Of a stretch of 42,949 nucleotides of DNA, positions 17,965 to 24,516 are shown in pieces; position 1 is the stretch's first letter; each line of letters opens with the position of its first letter. The notes beneath the pieces were generated by a model. The model worked only from the letters and a program-made list of their open reading frames with translations. It did not search any database and was not told where the DNA came from. A program made the translations under genes and the position numbers. The stretch comes from a virus, in the IMG/VR virus record IMGVR_UViG_3300025168_000016, positions 1 to 42,949 of that record. One strand, given 5' to 3'.

Positions 17965-18061
17965 CGTCTTCTTCGTACCATATATCGCAATGCTCAAGAC
18001 ATTCTAAGCAAATATCTGTATCATCCTTAACTTCAGCCCCACAACATTCTGATCTACCCAT
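17957..18061 (-). CDS. Tiny CC...CxxC zinc-binding protein (34 aa)
   Basis: ATG at 18061 with AAGGAG seven bases upstream; stop TAA at 17957-17959. The whole protein is one zinc site: Cys-Cys, 13 residues, C-x-x-C, then H-C, followed by an acidic tail. The same CC-...-CxxC-x-x-x-C layout appears at 22801 and, partly, at 23031. Found by reading the gap between neighbours. Confidence 0.65.
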   Translation of the reverse strand: MGRSECCGAEVKDDTDICLECLEHCDIWYEEDDE

Positions 18062-18063
18062 TA

Positions 18064-18261
18064 CTATACTCCTTGGTCTTCTTTTGTTATCATAGAATCA
18101 TATATATCTTTATAATCTTTTAATAATTTTTTATATCCAGCTAACGACTCTTTAGTCATTTCGTTTACATATCTTTCAGAGAAGTAACTTAAAGCATTAA
18201 TACACTTTAATACTTCTTTTGTATTCATCTTAATTGTTGCGGTACATATTGCTTTACTCAT
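18064..18261 (-). CDS. Hypothetical helical protein
   Basis: 65 residues, helical, mixed charge, with two cysteines but no metal-site spacing. The ATG overlaps the stop of the nuclease-like gene (ATGA). It is transcribed with the recombination genes. No family is recognised. Confidence 0.6.
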   Translation of the reverse strand: MSKAICTATIKMNTKEVLKCINALSYFSERYVNEMTKESLAGYKKLLKDYKDIYDSMITKEDQGV

Positions 18262-18746
18262 AATAATTCGTTTCCATACTTAATAGGTAGGAAAGCGTTC
18301 TTTCTAATAATACTCCCACCATTAATAGTTCTTTGTGTTCTTGTTTCTTTAACGTCATAATCAAATAAAAAGTTCCCATATTTATCAGTTATTTTCCAAT
18401 ACATAATTATATCATCTTTAATTAAATATAGGAATCCAATAAAAGGAGCCCTTAACATAGTCGATAATAGTTTACCATCCGCTATTTTATCATAAGTCAC
18501 CAACCATGAGCCAAAACTTTGCAATTCAATCAGGCTTAAATTCCTACACTTAGACTCAAACACACCAGATACTTGATTGTTCTTAATAATAATCCCATCT
18601 ATCTTAGAATCCATATTCTTATCAGTCTCTATTAACATAGAATTGTTCTTATGTTTTTTACAGATAGTATCATTTATCCTATCTATCATCTTTTTTTCGT
18701 ATCTCAATGAGGATTGTCCTCTTTGGGTATTAATATCTAACTTCAT
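18258..18746 (-). CDS. PD-(D/E)XK nuclease-like protein
   Basis: 162 residues. An Asp50-Gly turn followed by strand residues and Glu64-Ser-Lys66 give the D...E-x-K metal-binding core of the PD-(D/E)XK fold, preceded by a helix with R-Y-E-K-K. This suggests a small exonuclease, resolvase or restriction-like endonuclease acting on phage or host DNA. It overlaps both neighbours by 1-4 bases in an operon with a Cas4-like nuclease and a possible ssDNA-binding protein. Fold call moderately sure, substrate unknown. Confidence 0.6.
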   Translation of the reverse strand: MKLDINTQRGQSSLRYEKKMIDRINDTICKKHKNNSMLIETDKNMDSKIDGIIIKNNQVSGVFESKCRNLSLIELQSFGSWLVTYDKIADGKLLSTMLRAPFIGFLYLIKDDIIMYWKITDKYGNFLFDYDVKETRTQRTINGGSIIRKNAFLPIKYGNELL

Positions 18747-19216
18747 TAAAAGGGTGTGTCCAATCTTTTTTCTAGTAATTGTATAGATCTAGCAACAGGA
18801 TAGCTCACTTCTGAGTCTAAGTCATTGTAGAACTTTTTAATAAATACGTCTATTAGAACCTTAGATCTTCTTATATTGGGAAGTGATAAGAAGGGTAATT
18901 GATTACCCCTCTTACCTACCTTCATCATAGATATAAACTTCGCAAATCCCCAGTTCTTTTTATGATCATACTTCATACCTTCTACTTCTTTGTATCTAAA
19001 AATACCATCATCTTTTACAATAACGTCTTCATATGCAGGGTGCTCTGTAATGTCTATTAAATACTCTGGCTTAAACACATCAGCAATGTAACTACCAAAC
19101 CTGACATCTTTAGATATCTCAAGGTTAATAATAGTAGCTGTGTACCTACCCTTAGGTAAAGATTTACGATCTGAGTCGTCATCAAAAGGGTAGTATGCAT
19201 TCCCAAAGTCATTCAT
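18746..19216 (-). CDS. Possible ssDNA-binding/recombination accessory protein
   Basis: 156 residues. The motif L-P-K-G-R-Y-T-A-T-I (about 20-29) followed by beta strands and an acidic N-terminus resembles DUF669-type phage recombination accessory or ssDNA-binding proteins. It lies between a PD-(D/E)XK gene and a helical protein beside a Cas4-like nuclease, the usual place for an SSB partner. There is no direct motif proof. Confidence 0.4.
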   Translation of the reverse strand: MNDFGNAYYPFDDDSDRKSLPKGRYTATIINLEISKDVRFGSYIADVFKPEYLIDITEHPAYEDVIVKDDGIFRYKEVEGMKYDHKKNWGFAKFISMMKVGKRGNQLPFLSLPNIRRSKVLIDVFIKKFYNDLDSEVSYPVARSIQLLEKRLDTPF

Positions 19217-19217
19217 A

Positions 19218-19625
19218 TTAAGCGTTTTGCATATCCTCTATTTTTTTAAGACACGCATCTAGGTTGTCTAAAGTAATAGTCCCATTCTTCAGTTGGTACT
19301 TTATCTTATTCTGATCCTGTTTTTTTAGGCCCACAATATTCTTTTCAATCTGTTCTGCTATATACTCATCGTCTGTTTGCTTAATCACCTCACCATCAAA
19401 CTTTTCAATGACTGCATTCTTAAACTCTTCAGGTGATAGCTTCTTATCTTTATTCACTATGTTTTTAACACCATCATAGCCGTGCACAACAAAATAAACC
19501 CAACGATCTATTTCTTTCATAGTGGCACTATCTAGTGATTTACCTTTAGAGAAAGCTTCCACAGCAAAACCATGTCTAATCTTCCCCTCTGTTATCTTAT
19601 CCCAATCGGGTTGTTTGTCGCTCAT
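19218..19625 (-). CDS. Hypothetical helical protein of recombination module
   Basis: 135 residues, nearly all helical, rich in Lys, Asp and Glu, no cysteine. The ATG overlaps the Cas4-like stop (ATGA), so the two are coupled. The position suits a partner of the nuclease, such as an annealing or loading factor, but no RecT/Erf/Sak motif is visible. Confidence 0.6.
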   Translation of the reverse strand: MSDKQPDWDKITEGKIRHGFAVEAFSKGKSLDSATMKEIDRWVYFVVHGYDGVKNIVNKDKKLSPEEFKNAVIEKFDGEVIKQTDDEYIAEQIEKNIVGLKKQDQNKIKYQLKNGTITLDNLDACLKKIEDMQNA

Positions 19626-20347
19626 AAATCGACTCCTTTTTCTTTTAATCCTCCACCACAGATCTTATAGAAGTTGCAATACTTCTCATTGCACTCCCAC
19701 TTATACACAGGAGCTACTCCAAGTTCTATGGGTGGATTTCCTTTTTCAAAAACCTTGTTCACATTACGCCAATACTCTTTTGCTTTATCTATGTAGGACA
19801 CAGGAATTACCTTCTCTCTCATCCTAGAGTTATCTTTGTTATAATATAGTAACGCTAATTTTTTTAATTTGTTCCCAGATTCTTTTTCATACCACCAACC
19901 ATAAGTTCCTAGTTGTAAATAATAATTAGTGGCTGGGTTAGGATCAGGGTTGCGACCAAATAAACCTTTCCATTTCCAAGCATTGCAAGTCTTTATATCA
20001 ATCAATGCTCCATCTTCTATAATCAACATATCTAAAAAGCCTCGCACATTTACTTCAGGTATTCTTATTTCTGTTTCAATAAGGACTTGAGCTCCGTTTA
20101 AAATGGCATACTCAGTAATAGCATCTTGAATGTCTCCATGTACCAAGTCACCTAACCTAAACAATCTCAATGTATCATCATTAATCTCTTTAGGAGGAAC
20201 ATCTGCAACGTGTTGAAAGTAATGCTTTCTCATGCACATCCCGGCACTAGATCCGTGAAACCACTGCTCATGTCCTTGATAACGATTCTTAAAATGTAAA
20301 GAATTCTTCTTCCTAAGCCAGTCGTGGTAAATTTTTTCAATATTCAT
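19622..20347 (-). CDS. Cas4/RecB-like PD-(D/E)XK exonuclease with predicted Fe-S cluster
   Basis: 241 residues. A cysteine at 38 (G-M-C-M-R-K), His70, Asp106, Asp117-Ile-Lys119, Gln145 in Y-Y-L-Q-L-G-T-Y-G, and C-terminal cysteines 219, 224 and 230 follow the order of Cas4/AddB-type nucleases: one early Cys and three late Cys for a 4Fe-4S cluster around a RecB nuclease core. There is no CRISPR array nearby, so a role in phage recombination or DNA-end processing is likely. AAGGA lies eight bases upstream of the ATG, behind a structured 5'-UTR (20368-20454). Confidence 0.82.
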   Translation of the reverse strand: MNIEKIYHDWLRKKNSLHFKNRYQGHEQWFHGSSAGMCMRKHYFQHVADVPPKEINDDTLRLFRLGDLVHGDIQDAITEYAILNGAQVLIETEIRIPEVNVRGFLDMLIIEDGALIDIKTCNAWKWKGLFGRNPDPNPATNYYLQLGTYGWWYEKESGNKLKKLALLYYNKDNSRMREKVIPVSYIDKAKEYWRNVNKVFEKGNPPIELGVAPVYKWECNEKYCNFYKICGGGLKEKGVDL

Positions 20348-20367
20348 AGGGGGTTTCCTTTAAAAGT

Positions 20368-20454
20368 TTAAGGGCGAGGATGCGGAGTGAGTGTAGTTGT
20401 GGTTGAACTGGAAGAATAGGAATATAACAAACCAGTTCATAACCTCGCCCTTAA
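20368..20454 (-). ncRNA. Nested stem-loop element in 5'-UTR of Cas4-like gene
   Basis: A perfect 12-bp outer stem, TTAAGGGCGAGG (20368-20379) with CCTCGCCCTTAA (20443-20454), encloses a second hairpin, TGAACTGG (20404-20411) with CCAGTTCA (20432-20439). It fills the 111-base gap 20348-20458. The outer stem ends 20 nt before the start codon. There is no U-tract, so it is not a standard terminator; processing, mRNA stability or attenuation are options. Confidence 0.7.
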
Positions 20455-20458
20455 TAAC

Positions 20459-20662
20459 TTATTTAGTTATTTTATGTAGTGCTTGTTTATCTTTAGACCA
20501 CAGTGTGATCTCGATCATTTGATTATCATGTGTCCTGATCGTAATAGTTGTAAAGTATTTATCTTTAACATAATTAGATGTTGAAGTACTAATCCTGTCA
20601 AGAGACATACTGGTGACATCATGTATACTAATATCTTGCATCTTCCCTAGTTCTATGTTCAT
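20459..20662 (-). CDS. Hypothetical small beta-rich protein
   Basis: 67 residues, alternating hydrophobic pattern suggesting beta strands, no cysteine. AAAGGATAAAAGC precedes ATG 20662. Second gene after the promoter at 20901-20929. No family is recognised. Confidence 0.6.
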   Translation of the reverse strand: MNIELGKMQDISIHDVTSMSLDRISTSTSNYVKDKYFTTITIRTHDNQMIEITLWSKDKQALHKITK

Positions 20663-20666
20663 GCTT

Positions 20667-20873
20667 TTATCCTTTCTGTCTGTTATATGATTGTGCCCAC
20701 TTATCCAGCTCAGTCAATTCCTTAGCCTGAGCTTTAAGCACATAATTAAGAGCCTTTGTTAGACCCTCTACTATACCAAGATGATAATACTCCCCTTGAT
20801 CTTGATGAAAATCATCCTTTGCGTACTCAACGTCTCTTTCAAGTAACGTAATTATTTTTTTTAATGAGTGCAT
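20667..20873 (-). CDS. Hypothetical helical protein (68 aa)
   Basis: I place the start at ATG 20873, preceded by AAGGGAAAGC. A start at 20921 would put the N-terminal codons inside the GGAAC-N18-TATA promoter. The product is helical and acidic in the middle (E-R-D-V-E-Y-A-K-D-D), with Y-Y-H-L-G; it resembles many small phage proteins of unknown function. Confidence 0.6.
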   Translation of the reverse strand: MHSLKKIITLLERDVEYAKDDFHQDQGEYYHLGIVEGLTKALNYVLKAQAKELTELDKWAQSYNRQKG

Positions 20874-20900
20874 TGCTTTCCCTTGTTGTTGGTTATGAGT

Positions 20901-20929
20901 CTTATACGCATCACTTTTCACTTTGTTCC
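20901..20929 (-). promoter_or_regulatory. GGAAC-N18-TATA promoter copy (6 of 6)
   Basis: On the minus strand GGAAC (20929-20925), 18 bases ending in GCG, then TATAAG (20906-20901). It overlaps the last codons of the HNH gene and drives the genes from 20873 leftward. The exact spacing and the G before TATA match the other five copies. Confidence 0.65.
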
Positions 20930-21414
20930 AAATTATTAAAATAACTTTCTACAATGTCTTGTAAGTTTTTTAAGTAATTAAATTGTTTATACGTTCTTAG
21001 CTTATGACAATTACAACACCTAACTTCACATTTATCTATCTCTGCTTTAACAACTGGCCAACTATATCCACTCATTAGTAAATAAGAAACTCCTTCTCCT
21101 CTTCTGTGCTTTAATCTTTTCTTTACGCCCCTAACATGATCAAACTCTAATACTCGAATATCTTTTTGCCCACAATCAATACACCCCTTAGAAAAGTAAT
21201 CTTTAATCACCCTTCTATAGTTTACCCTTCTTTTATGTAACTTGTATGCTTTCACTTGTTCGATCCTTTCTTTTTTTTTACTTATATACCATTTATTGTT
21301 ATGATAGTTTTTTTGACATAACTTGCAAGAATATTGACGACCATCTTTCTTAGCTTTATTTCTATAAAAATCTTTCTTAGGTTTAGATTCTTTACAAGTA
21401 GAACACAACTTCAT
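20911..21414 (-). CDS. HNH endonuclease
   Basis: 167 residues from ATG 21414 (AGGAG five bases upstream; an in-frame GTG six bases earlier is less likely). An N-terminal Cys4 site (Cys4, 7, 30, 33) leads to the HNH core: C-I-D-C at 78-81, L-E-F-D-H at 89-93 and C-C-N-C-H at 133-137. Such stand-alone phage HNH enzymes act as homing endonucleases or in DNA packaging; here it lies far from the terminase genes, so homing or host-DNA attack is likelier. Its 3' end contains the next promoter. Confidence 0.85.
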   Translation of the reverse strand: MKLCSTCKESKPKKDFYRNKAKKDGRQYSCKLCQKNYHNNKWYISKKKERIEQVKAYKLHKRRVNYRRVIKDYFSKGCIDCGQKDIRVLEFDHVRGVKKRLKHRRGEGVSYLLMSGYSWPVVKAEIDKCEVRCCNCHKLRTYKQFNYLKNLQDIVESYFNNLEQSEK

Positions 21415-21484
21415 AATCACTCCTGAATATGCAATTTCGATTCCTTGAATATAAAAAAATATTATTAGTATTCATAGAATATTA

Positions 21485-21721
21485 TTAGCAAGGATCTTGA
21501 CCTTCTCTTAATATCATTAATAGATCTACAAAGTCTTTATTACTGATAGGTGAAGTTTGTTCCTGTCTTTCTTCTTCAGCTTCTCTATGGAATCTCATTC
21601 GTATAATGCAATCATAACACAAAGATCGATCCATATCTATAAGGGAGCAATCTGTGTTTCTTTCGCAGTGTTTACATTTAACGTAATCAATCTTCTTTGC
21701 TATTATCTTCTTCATCATCAT
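21485..21721 (-). CDS. Small zinc-ribbon protein
   Basis: 78 residues starting with three methionines; any may be the start. C-K-H-C (about 16-19) and C-Y-D-C (about 35-38), with a basic patch between, make a treble-clef or zinc ribbon, followed by a charged helix. It overlaps the upstream zinc-ribbon gene by 35 bases. Function unknown. Confidence 0.65.
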   Translation of the reverse strand: MMMKKIIAKKIDYVKCKHCERNTDCSLIDMDRSLCYDCIIRMRFHREAEEERQEQTSPISNKDFVDLLMILREGQDPC

Positions 21722-21872
21722 CTTTAAGCTTTAAGTATACTTCTACATAGGCTTCGCATAAATCATTTGGGCAGGATAGATTACTTACGATACCTTCGTC
21801 CTCAAGACCATAGTCTTCATAAGAAAAGTCTCCACCCCAAATTAACTCTGTATTACAATGCCAACAATTCAT
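21687..21872 (-). CDS. Small zinc-ribbon protein (61 aa)
   Basis: The start at ATG 21872 overlaps the upstream stop as ATGA, better than 21911. N-terminal C-W-H-C and downstream C-P-N-D-L-C flank an acidic loop; the tail is almost all Asp/Glu/Lys. This form, opening M-N-C-W-H-C-x-x-E-L-I-W-G-G-D, is common among small tailed-phage proteins of unknown role. Confidence 0.7.
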   Translation of the reverse strand: MNCWHCNTELIWGGDFSYEDYGLEDEGIVSNLSCPNDLCEAYVEVYLKLKDDDEEDNSKED

Positions 21873-22021
21873 GATGTAAAGTAATCCACAATGACATACA
21901 TAATAAAGCAAAATAACATAAAAGCTGAGACGAACAAGAACAAGGCAAATGCCAGTTCTAACATCCCAAATGCAAATCCAATAAACTTTATAATCCAGTC
22001 TGAAATAGTTATAATAATCAT
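21869..22021 (-). CDS. Small membrane protein (50 aa)
   Basis: Started at ATG 22021 it is almost wholly hydrophobic, with one long or two short transmembrane helices. A GTG at 22069, overlapping the previous stop as TAGTG, would add 16 basic residues and cannot be excluded. It is early-block, so not an obvious holin; membrane or superinfection functions are possible. Confidence 0.6.
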   Translation of the reverse strand: MIIITISDWIIKFIGFAFGMLELAFALFLFVSAFMLFCFIMYVIVDYFTS

Positions 22022-22068
22022 TTCTTTCTTTACTCCTTTTGTTTCCTTTATAACCTTAATCTTCCCCA

Positions 22069-22191
22069 CTAAAGTTTCTTCTCTATCCTATCTAACCTTA
22101 TAATAACGAACACCCATAAGGATGCCCACATTATAGTTTGTATAATCGTATCAAATGCTTGGGTCTGTAAGACTTCTATAATATAATACAT
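22069..22191 (-). CDS. Very small membrane protein (40 aa)
   Basis: ATG 22191 has AAGGA about seven bases upstream; the ATG at 22197 is too close to it. Stop TAG at 22069-22071. It has an amphipathic N-terminus, one transmembrane helix (about 16-31) and a basic tail, R-L-D-R-I-E-K-K-L. Found by reading the gap. Confidence 0.6.
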   Translation of the reverse strand: MYYIIEVLQTQAFDTIIQTIMWASLWVFVIIRLDRIEKKL

Positions 22192-22209
22192 AATCATTTC
22201 CTTGTTTCC

Positions 22210-22566
22210 TTATTTTTGTGATCTTTTCTCAGGTCTATCGTCACGATCTTTTAAGTCTTCGTGATGCAGGTAAGATAATAGTAATATTAAGTAATTAACA
22301 ATATCAGAGACCCTAGACTCTAAAGTCTCATTGCTAAAGGTTTGCCCTAGTTTAAAAAAGGTCAGTAAAGACTTGATATGCTTTACTAAATAAACGGCTA
22401 ATACCTTGACAGGGCTGAGACCTAACTCGTTCCCAATCCTTCTAAAATTAGTATGAACATCTATGTCCTGATTCCCTTCTGTATATTCAATTCTTTTTGC
22501 ATCGCTTAAGTCAAATGTTCTCTTAATAAATGCTTCTCTAAACTCTTTATATTTTTCAGACTTCAT
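22210..22566 (-). CDS. DUF1599/Nmad-like protein
   Basis: 118 residues. N-F-R-R-I-G, a hydrophobic V-K-V-L-A-V-Y-L-V-K-H helix, then N-E-x-L-E-S-R-V-S-D-I-V-N-Y-L match the layout of DUF1599 (nucleotide-modification-associated domain 1), predicted to act on modified nucleotides. No modification enzymes are seen here, so the link is tentative. AAAGGAAACAAA lies before the ATG, behind a long stem-loop. Confidence 0.5.
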   Translation of the reverse strand: MKSEKYKEFREAFIKRTFDLSDAKRIEYTEGNQDIDVHTNFRRIGNELGLSPVKVLAVYLVKHIKSLLTFFKLGQTFSNETLESRVSDIVNYLILLLSYLHHEDLKDRDDRPEKRSQK

Positions 22567-22584
22567 TTTGTTTCCTTTTTATTC

Positions 22585-22673
22585 AGTGGAGAGACATACT
22601 TCATTATCTTCACTATCTTCACTTTCAATCATTATTAGAGGGAAAGTGCAATAGTGAAGTACACCTCTCCACT
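22585..22673 (-). ncRNA. Long 5'-UTR stem-loop whose pairing works only on the minus strand
   Basis: On the leftward transcript AGUGGAGAG-GUGU-ACUUCA pairs with UGAAGU-AUGU-CUCUCCACU (22585-22603 with 22655-22673), 19 continuous base pairs of which three are G-U. On the plus strand those three would be A-C mismatches. An inner hairpin GAAAGTG/CACTTTC (22642-22648 with 22620-22626) follows, with an alternative TTCACTA/TAGTGAA pairing. It ends 18 nt before ATG 22566. Confidence 0.75.
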
Positions 22674-22680
22674 AGTTTTA

Positions 22681-22749
22681 TTAATCAATTGCTTTATAGT
22701 AAACTAAAATCATAACACCCATAACAAAAAATAATATTGCACTTAACAT
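22681..22749 (-). CDS. Micro-ORF, 22-aa membrane peptide
   Basis: ATG 22749 with AAGGTATTAAG upstream, stop TAA at 22681-22683. The 22 residues are one hydrophobic helix ending Y-Y-K-A-I-D. It overlaps the end of the 18-residue frame at 22743, suggesting coupled translation. Small size limits confidence. Confidence 0.45.
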   Translation of the reverse strand: MLSAILFFVMGVMILVYYKAID

Positions 22750-22799
22750 CTTAATACCTTTAGATCGTTATATGTTGAAACCATTGCTTCTTGTAGCAT
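22743..22799 (-). CDS. Micro-ORF, 18-aa peptide with strong ribosome site
   Basis: AAAGGAG lies six bases before ATG 22799; stop at 22743-22745. The peptide is too short for family assignment. It may be a leader peptide coupling the zinc protein at 22801 to the membrane peptide at 22681. Confidence 0.4.
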   Translation of the reverse strand: MLQEAMVSTYNDLKVLRC

Positions 22800-22800
22800 A

Positions 22801-23034
22801 TTATTCTCCTTTATCATTAAATTGAGGATGAAGACTTCTAATCAAATAACTAAGTTCGTTATCCTTTATATATTTTTGTTTCAAGGGATAAACATATCCT
22901 TTTTCGTTATAGTGGGGGTAATGATTAGATCCATTAAATTCTTCTTCACCACAATGCTCTCTACAACTTGAACACATTGGTGTTTCTGTTTCTAATAACT
23001 GTACACCACAGCAATCACTTACTACTTCTTTCAT
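22801..23034 (-). CDS. Small CC...CxxC zinc-binding protein
   Basis: 77 residues. D-C-C-G near residue 8, then C-S-S-C-R-E-H-C about 13 residues later, matches the 34-residue protein at 17957. The rest is polar with several aromatic residues. The ATG overlaps the upstream stop as ATGA. Function unknown; zinc binding inferred. Confidence 0.65.
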   Translation of the reverse strand: MKEVVSDCCGVQLLETETPMCSSCREHCGEEEFNGSNHYPHYNEKGYVYPLKQKYIKDNELSYLIRSLHPQFNDKGE

Positions 23035-23261
23035 TTCAACACCTCATTGGTGTCGCATACATCACAGGAAGTCTTGTGATATTTGATGAACCTGTAACTA
23101 GGACTCTGAATGTAATTCTGTCCACACTTACAATCCCAATACTCTTGGTGAGTCTGCTCTATAGGATACTCAACAGGCTCCATACATTCTAGACACCTAC
23201 CCCACCCATCTTCTGTAATGTAATCATCATAGGCAACTGACTGACAACAAGGACTAAACAT
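23031..23261 (-). CDS. Double zinc-ribbon protein
   Basis: 76 residues with two metal sites: P-C-C-Q...C-L-E-C (residues about 5-26) related to the CC-CxxC family, then C-K-C...C-D-V-C (about 44-69). The second looks like a rubredoxin-type knuckle. GGGAG before ATG 23261; overlaps the 23254 gene. Confidence 0.65.
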   Translation of the reverse strand: MFSPCCQSVAYDDYITEDGWGRCLECMEPVEYPIEQTHQEYWDCKCGQNYIQSPSYRFIKYHKTSCDVCDTNEVLK

Positions 23262-23481
23262 CTTTTACTCCCTTATTTATTATACTCATTAACTTATGTC
23301 TAAAAGAATAGGAAAGATCTTTCGCATCTCTGTAAGATATATCGTATGCGTGAATCATCTCCTCCTCAATAGCTTTCTTTATGTATTCATCGTAGAAATT
23401 CCTATCATATATCAAATCAATTAGATCAGGGAATACATCATCTGCTAGTTCATCTAACATCATATCTCTATCTGTTGTCAT
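23254..23481 (-). CDS. Hypothetical acidic helical protein
   Basis: 75 residues, Asp/Glu/Tyr-rich, helical. GGAGAG precedes ATG 23481. No family is recognised; such acidic small proteins can be DNA mimics, but nothing here shows that. Confidence 0.6.
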   Translation of the reverse strand: MTTDRDMMLDELADDVFPDLIDLIYDRNFYDEYIKKAIEEEMIHAYDISYRDAKDLSYSFRHKLMSIINKGVKDV

Positions 23482-23483
23482 AA

Positions 23484-23705
23484 TTAATTCTCTCCTTTTA
23501 GTCTGCCTTCACCGTCTCCTGCTAAGCGAACTACTTTAGTATCTGGACTCATTACATTCCTACCCAATGCAATATCTACAGAACCGATTACTTCGTTGTT
23601 ATCGTCATACACTGGAAAGCACCAGTCAAAATCACGATCTTCATACATTAACTCATTTGCATCTGATTCGTCTATATCTATATAAACCTTACCGAGATAT
23701 TCCAT
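23484..23705 (-). CDS. Hypothetical acidic protein
   Basis: 73 residues, strongly acidic in the first half. The start region AAGGAGTTGAGTAATG belongs to a repeated translation-start block (also 24049, 24274, 24489), and the promoter at 23742-23770 lies just upstream. No family is recognised. Confidence 0.6.
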   Translation of the reverse strand: MEYLGKVYIDIDESDANELMYEDRDFDWCFPVYDDNNEVIGSVDIALGRNVMSPDTKVVRLAGDGEGRLKGEN

Positions 23706-23741
23706 TACTCAACTCCTTTTTTTTTATTTGCTTCATTTCTT

Positions 23742-23770
23742 ATTATACGCATAGCTTTTTAAAAAGTTCC
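23742..23770 (-). promoter_or_regulatory. GGAAC-N18-TATA promoter copy (1 of 6)
   Basis: Minus strand GGAAC (23770-23766), 18 bases ending GCG, TATAAT (23747-23742), continuing TATAATAAG. It lies in the 68-base gap before the 23484 gene. Confidence 0.75.
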
Positions 23771-23773
23771 AAA

Positions 23774-24049
23774 TTATTTTGCGAAATAATAAGAAATCCT
23801 ACAACCTTTTACTATTTTTATATCTTCATTCGTTATCATAACAACTTCATAACTTTCACCAAGTACGAGTTCTCTTTCTTGCATACTTACATCATCAGGG
23901 TGGTTTTTTTTATTAATATAAATATCTTTTACCCATTTACTATTTTCATCGTTTTTACAAGATATATCTATGTAATAATCCTTGTTTTCTAATATGTAGT
24001 TAAATCCAAAGATGTTATCAGGATCAACCATTTTATATAATATATTCAT
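23774..24049 (-). CDS. Hypothetical protein
   Basis: 91 residues with alternating strand-like segments and a K-N-D-E patch; no membrane segment or metal motif. AAGGGGTGGAGTA precedes ATG 24049, one of the repeated start blocks. No family is recognised. Confidence 0.6.
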   Translation of the reverse strand: MNILYKMVDPDNIFGFNYILENKDYYIDISCKNDENSKWVKDIYINKKNHPDDVSMQERELVLGESYEVVMITNEDIKIVKGCRISYYFAK

Positions 24050-24064
24050 TACTCCACCCCTTTT

Positions 24065-24274
24065 TTATTTTCTTGGGTTTAGTTCAATAATAATTTCGCT
24101 TGGCTTTGAATCAGCAAAGCTGACATCTGACTCTTCAATATTATTGATTGTTAAAAACCCTGATTTACTTGTTAGTTCCTCGTTATGTTCCTCTAACTCT
24201 CTAATCTGAATCGTAGCATTAAGATTCCCACAAGAAGATCTCTTTAACTCTCGCATCAATTCTCCAACTTTCAT
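24065..24274 (-). CDS. Hypothetical small protein (69 aa)
   Basis: Started at ATG 24274, which overlaps the upstream stop as TGATG with AAGGAG seven bases away. Helical N-terminus (M-K-V-G-E-L-M-R-E-L), then beta-like. This opening is common in phage proteins that read 'G-E-L-I-x-x-L-x-x', but no role is known to me. Confidence 0.6.
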   Translation of the reverse strand: MKVGELMRELKRSSCGNLNATIQIRELEEHNEELTSKSGFLTINNIEESDVSFADSKPSEIIIELNPRK

Positions 24275-24489
24275 CACTTCACTCCTTTTTTATTTTCTTC
24301 TATTAACTCAGGTATCGTATACCAATCCCCTTCGCAAAATTCTAACCACCCTTCTTTCCAATCAGAGTGATTGTAGCTTTCCCAAGAAGAACTTCTATCC
24401 CTATTTATTTCTTTAAGTATTTCATCTACGTCCCAATAATATTCCTCATAATGATCCTGATCCACAGAAATAACTTTATATCTATTCAT
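24274..24489 (-). CDS. Hypothetical Trp/Asp-rich protein (71 aa)
   Basis: Start at ATG 24489 with TGGAGTGAAGTG upstream; the in-frame GTG at 24525 is unlikely. Very rich in Tyr, Trp, Asp and Glu, strongly acidic. Preceded by the promoter at 24517-24545. No family is recognised; acidic aromatic composition could suit a protein-binding inhibitor. Confidence 0.6.
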   Translation of the reverse strand: MNRYKVISVDQDHYEEYYWDVDEILKEINRDRSSSWESYNHSDWKEGWLEFCEGDWYTIPELIEENKKGVK

Positions 24490-24516
24490 CACTTCACTCC
24501 ATTCGTTTTGTTTATT

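Noticed and set aside
18367-18376. GGGAACTTTTTA in the 18258 gene, as in the promoters.
   Set aside because: At 18 bases downstream the sequence is GTTAAAG, not TATA.
19859-19882. GGAAC in the Cas4-like gene followed after 18 bases (ending GCG) by TTACTATATT.
   Set aside because: TATA is not at the fixed position and the site is mid-gene; not counted as a promoter copy.
19622-20347. Possible CRISPR-Cas adaptation module because of the Cas4-like gene.
   Set aside because: No Cas1/Cas2 and no spaced repeat array; the iterons at 27.1 kb have unequal short spacing and lie in AT-rich DNA. Stand-alone Cas4-like nucleases are common in phages.
23567-23992. 141-residue plus-strand hydrophobic frame in the early block.
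   Set aside because: Antisense to two coupled minus-strand genes and a promoter; Phe/Ile/Tyr-rich composition is typical of the antisense of AT-rich genes.
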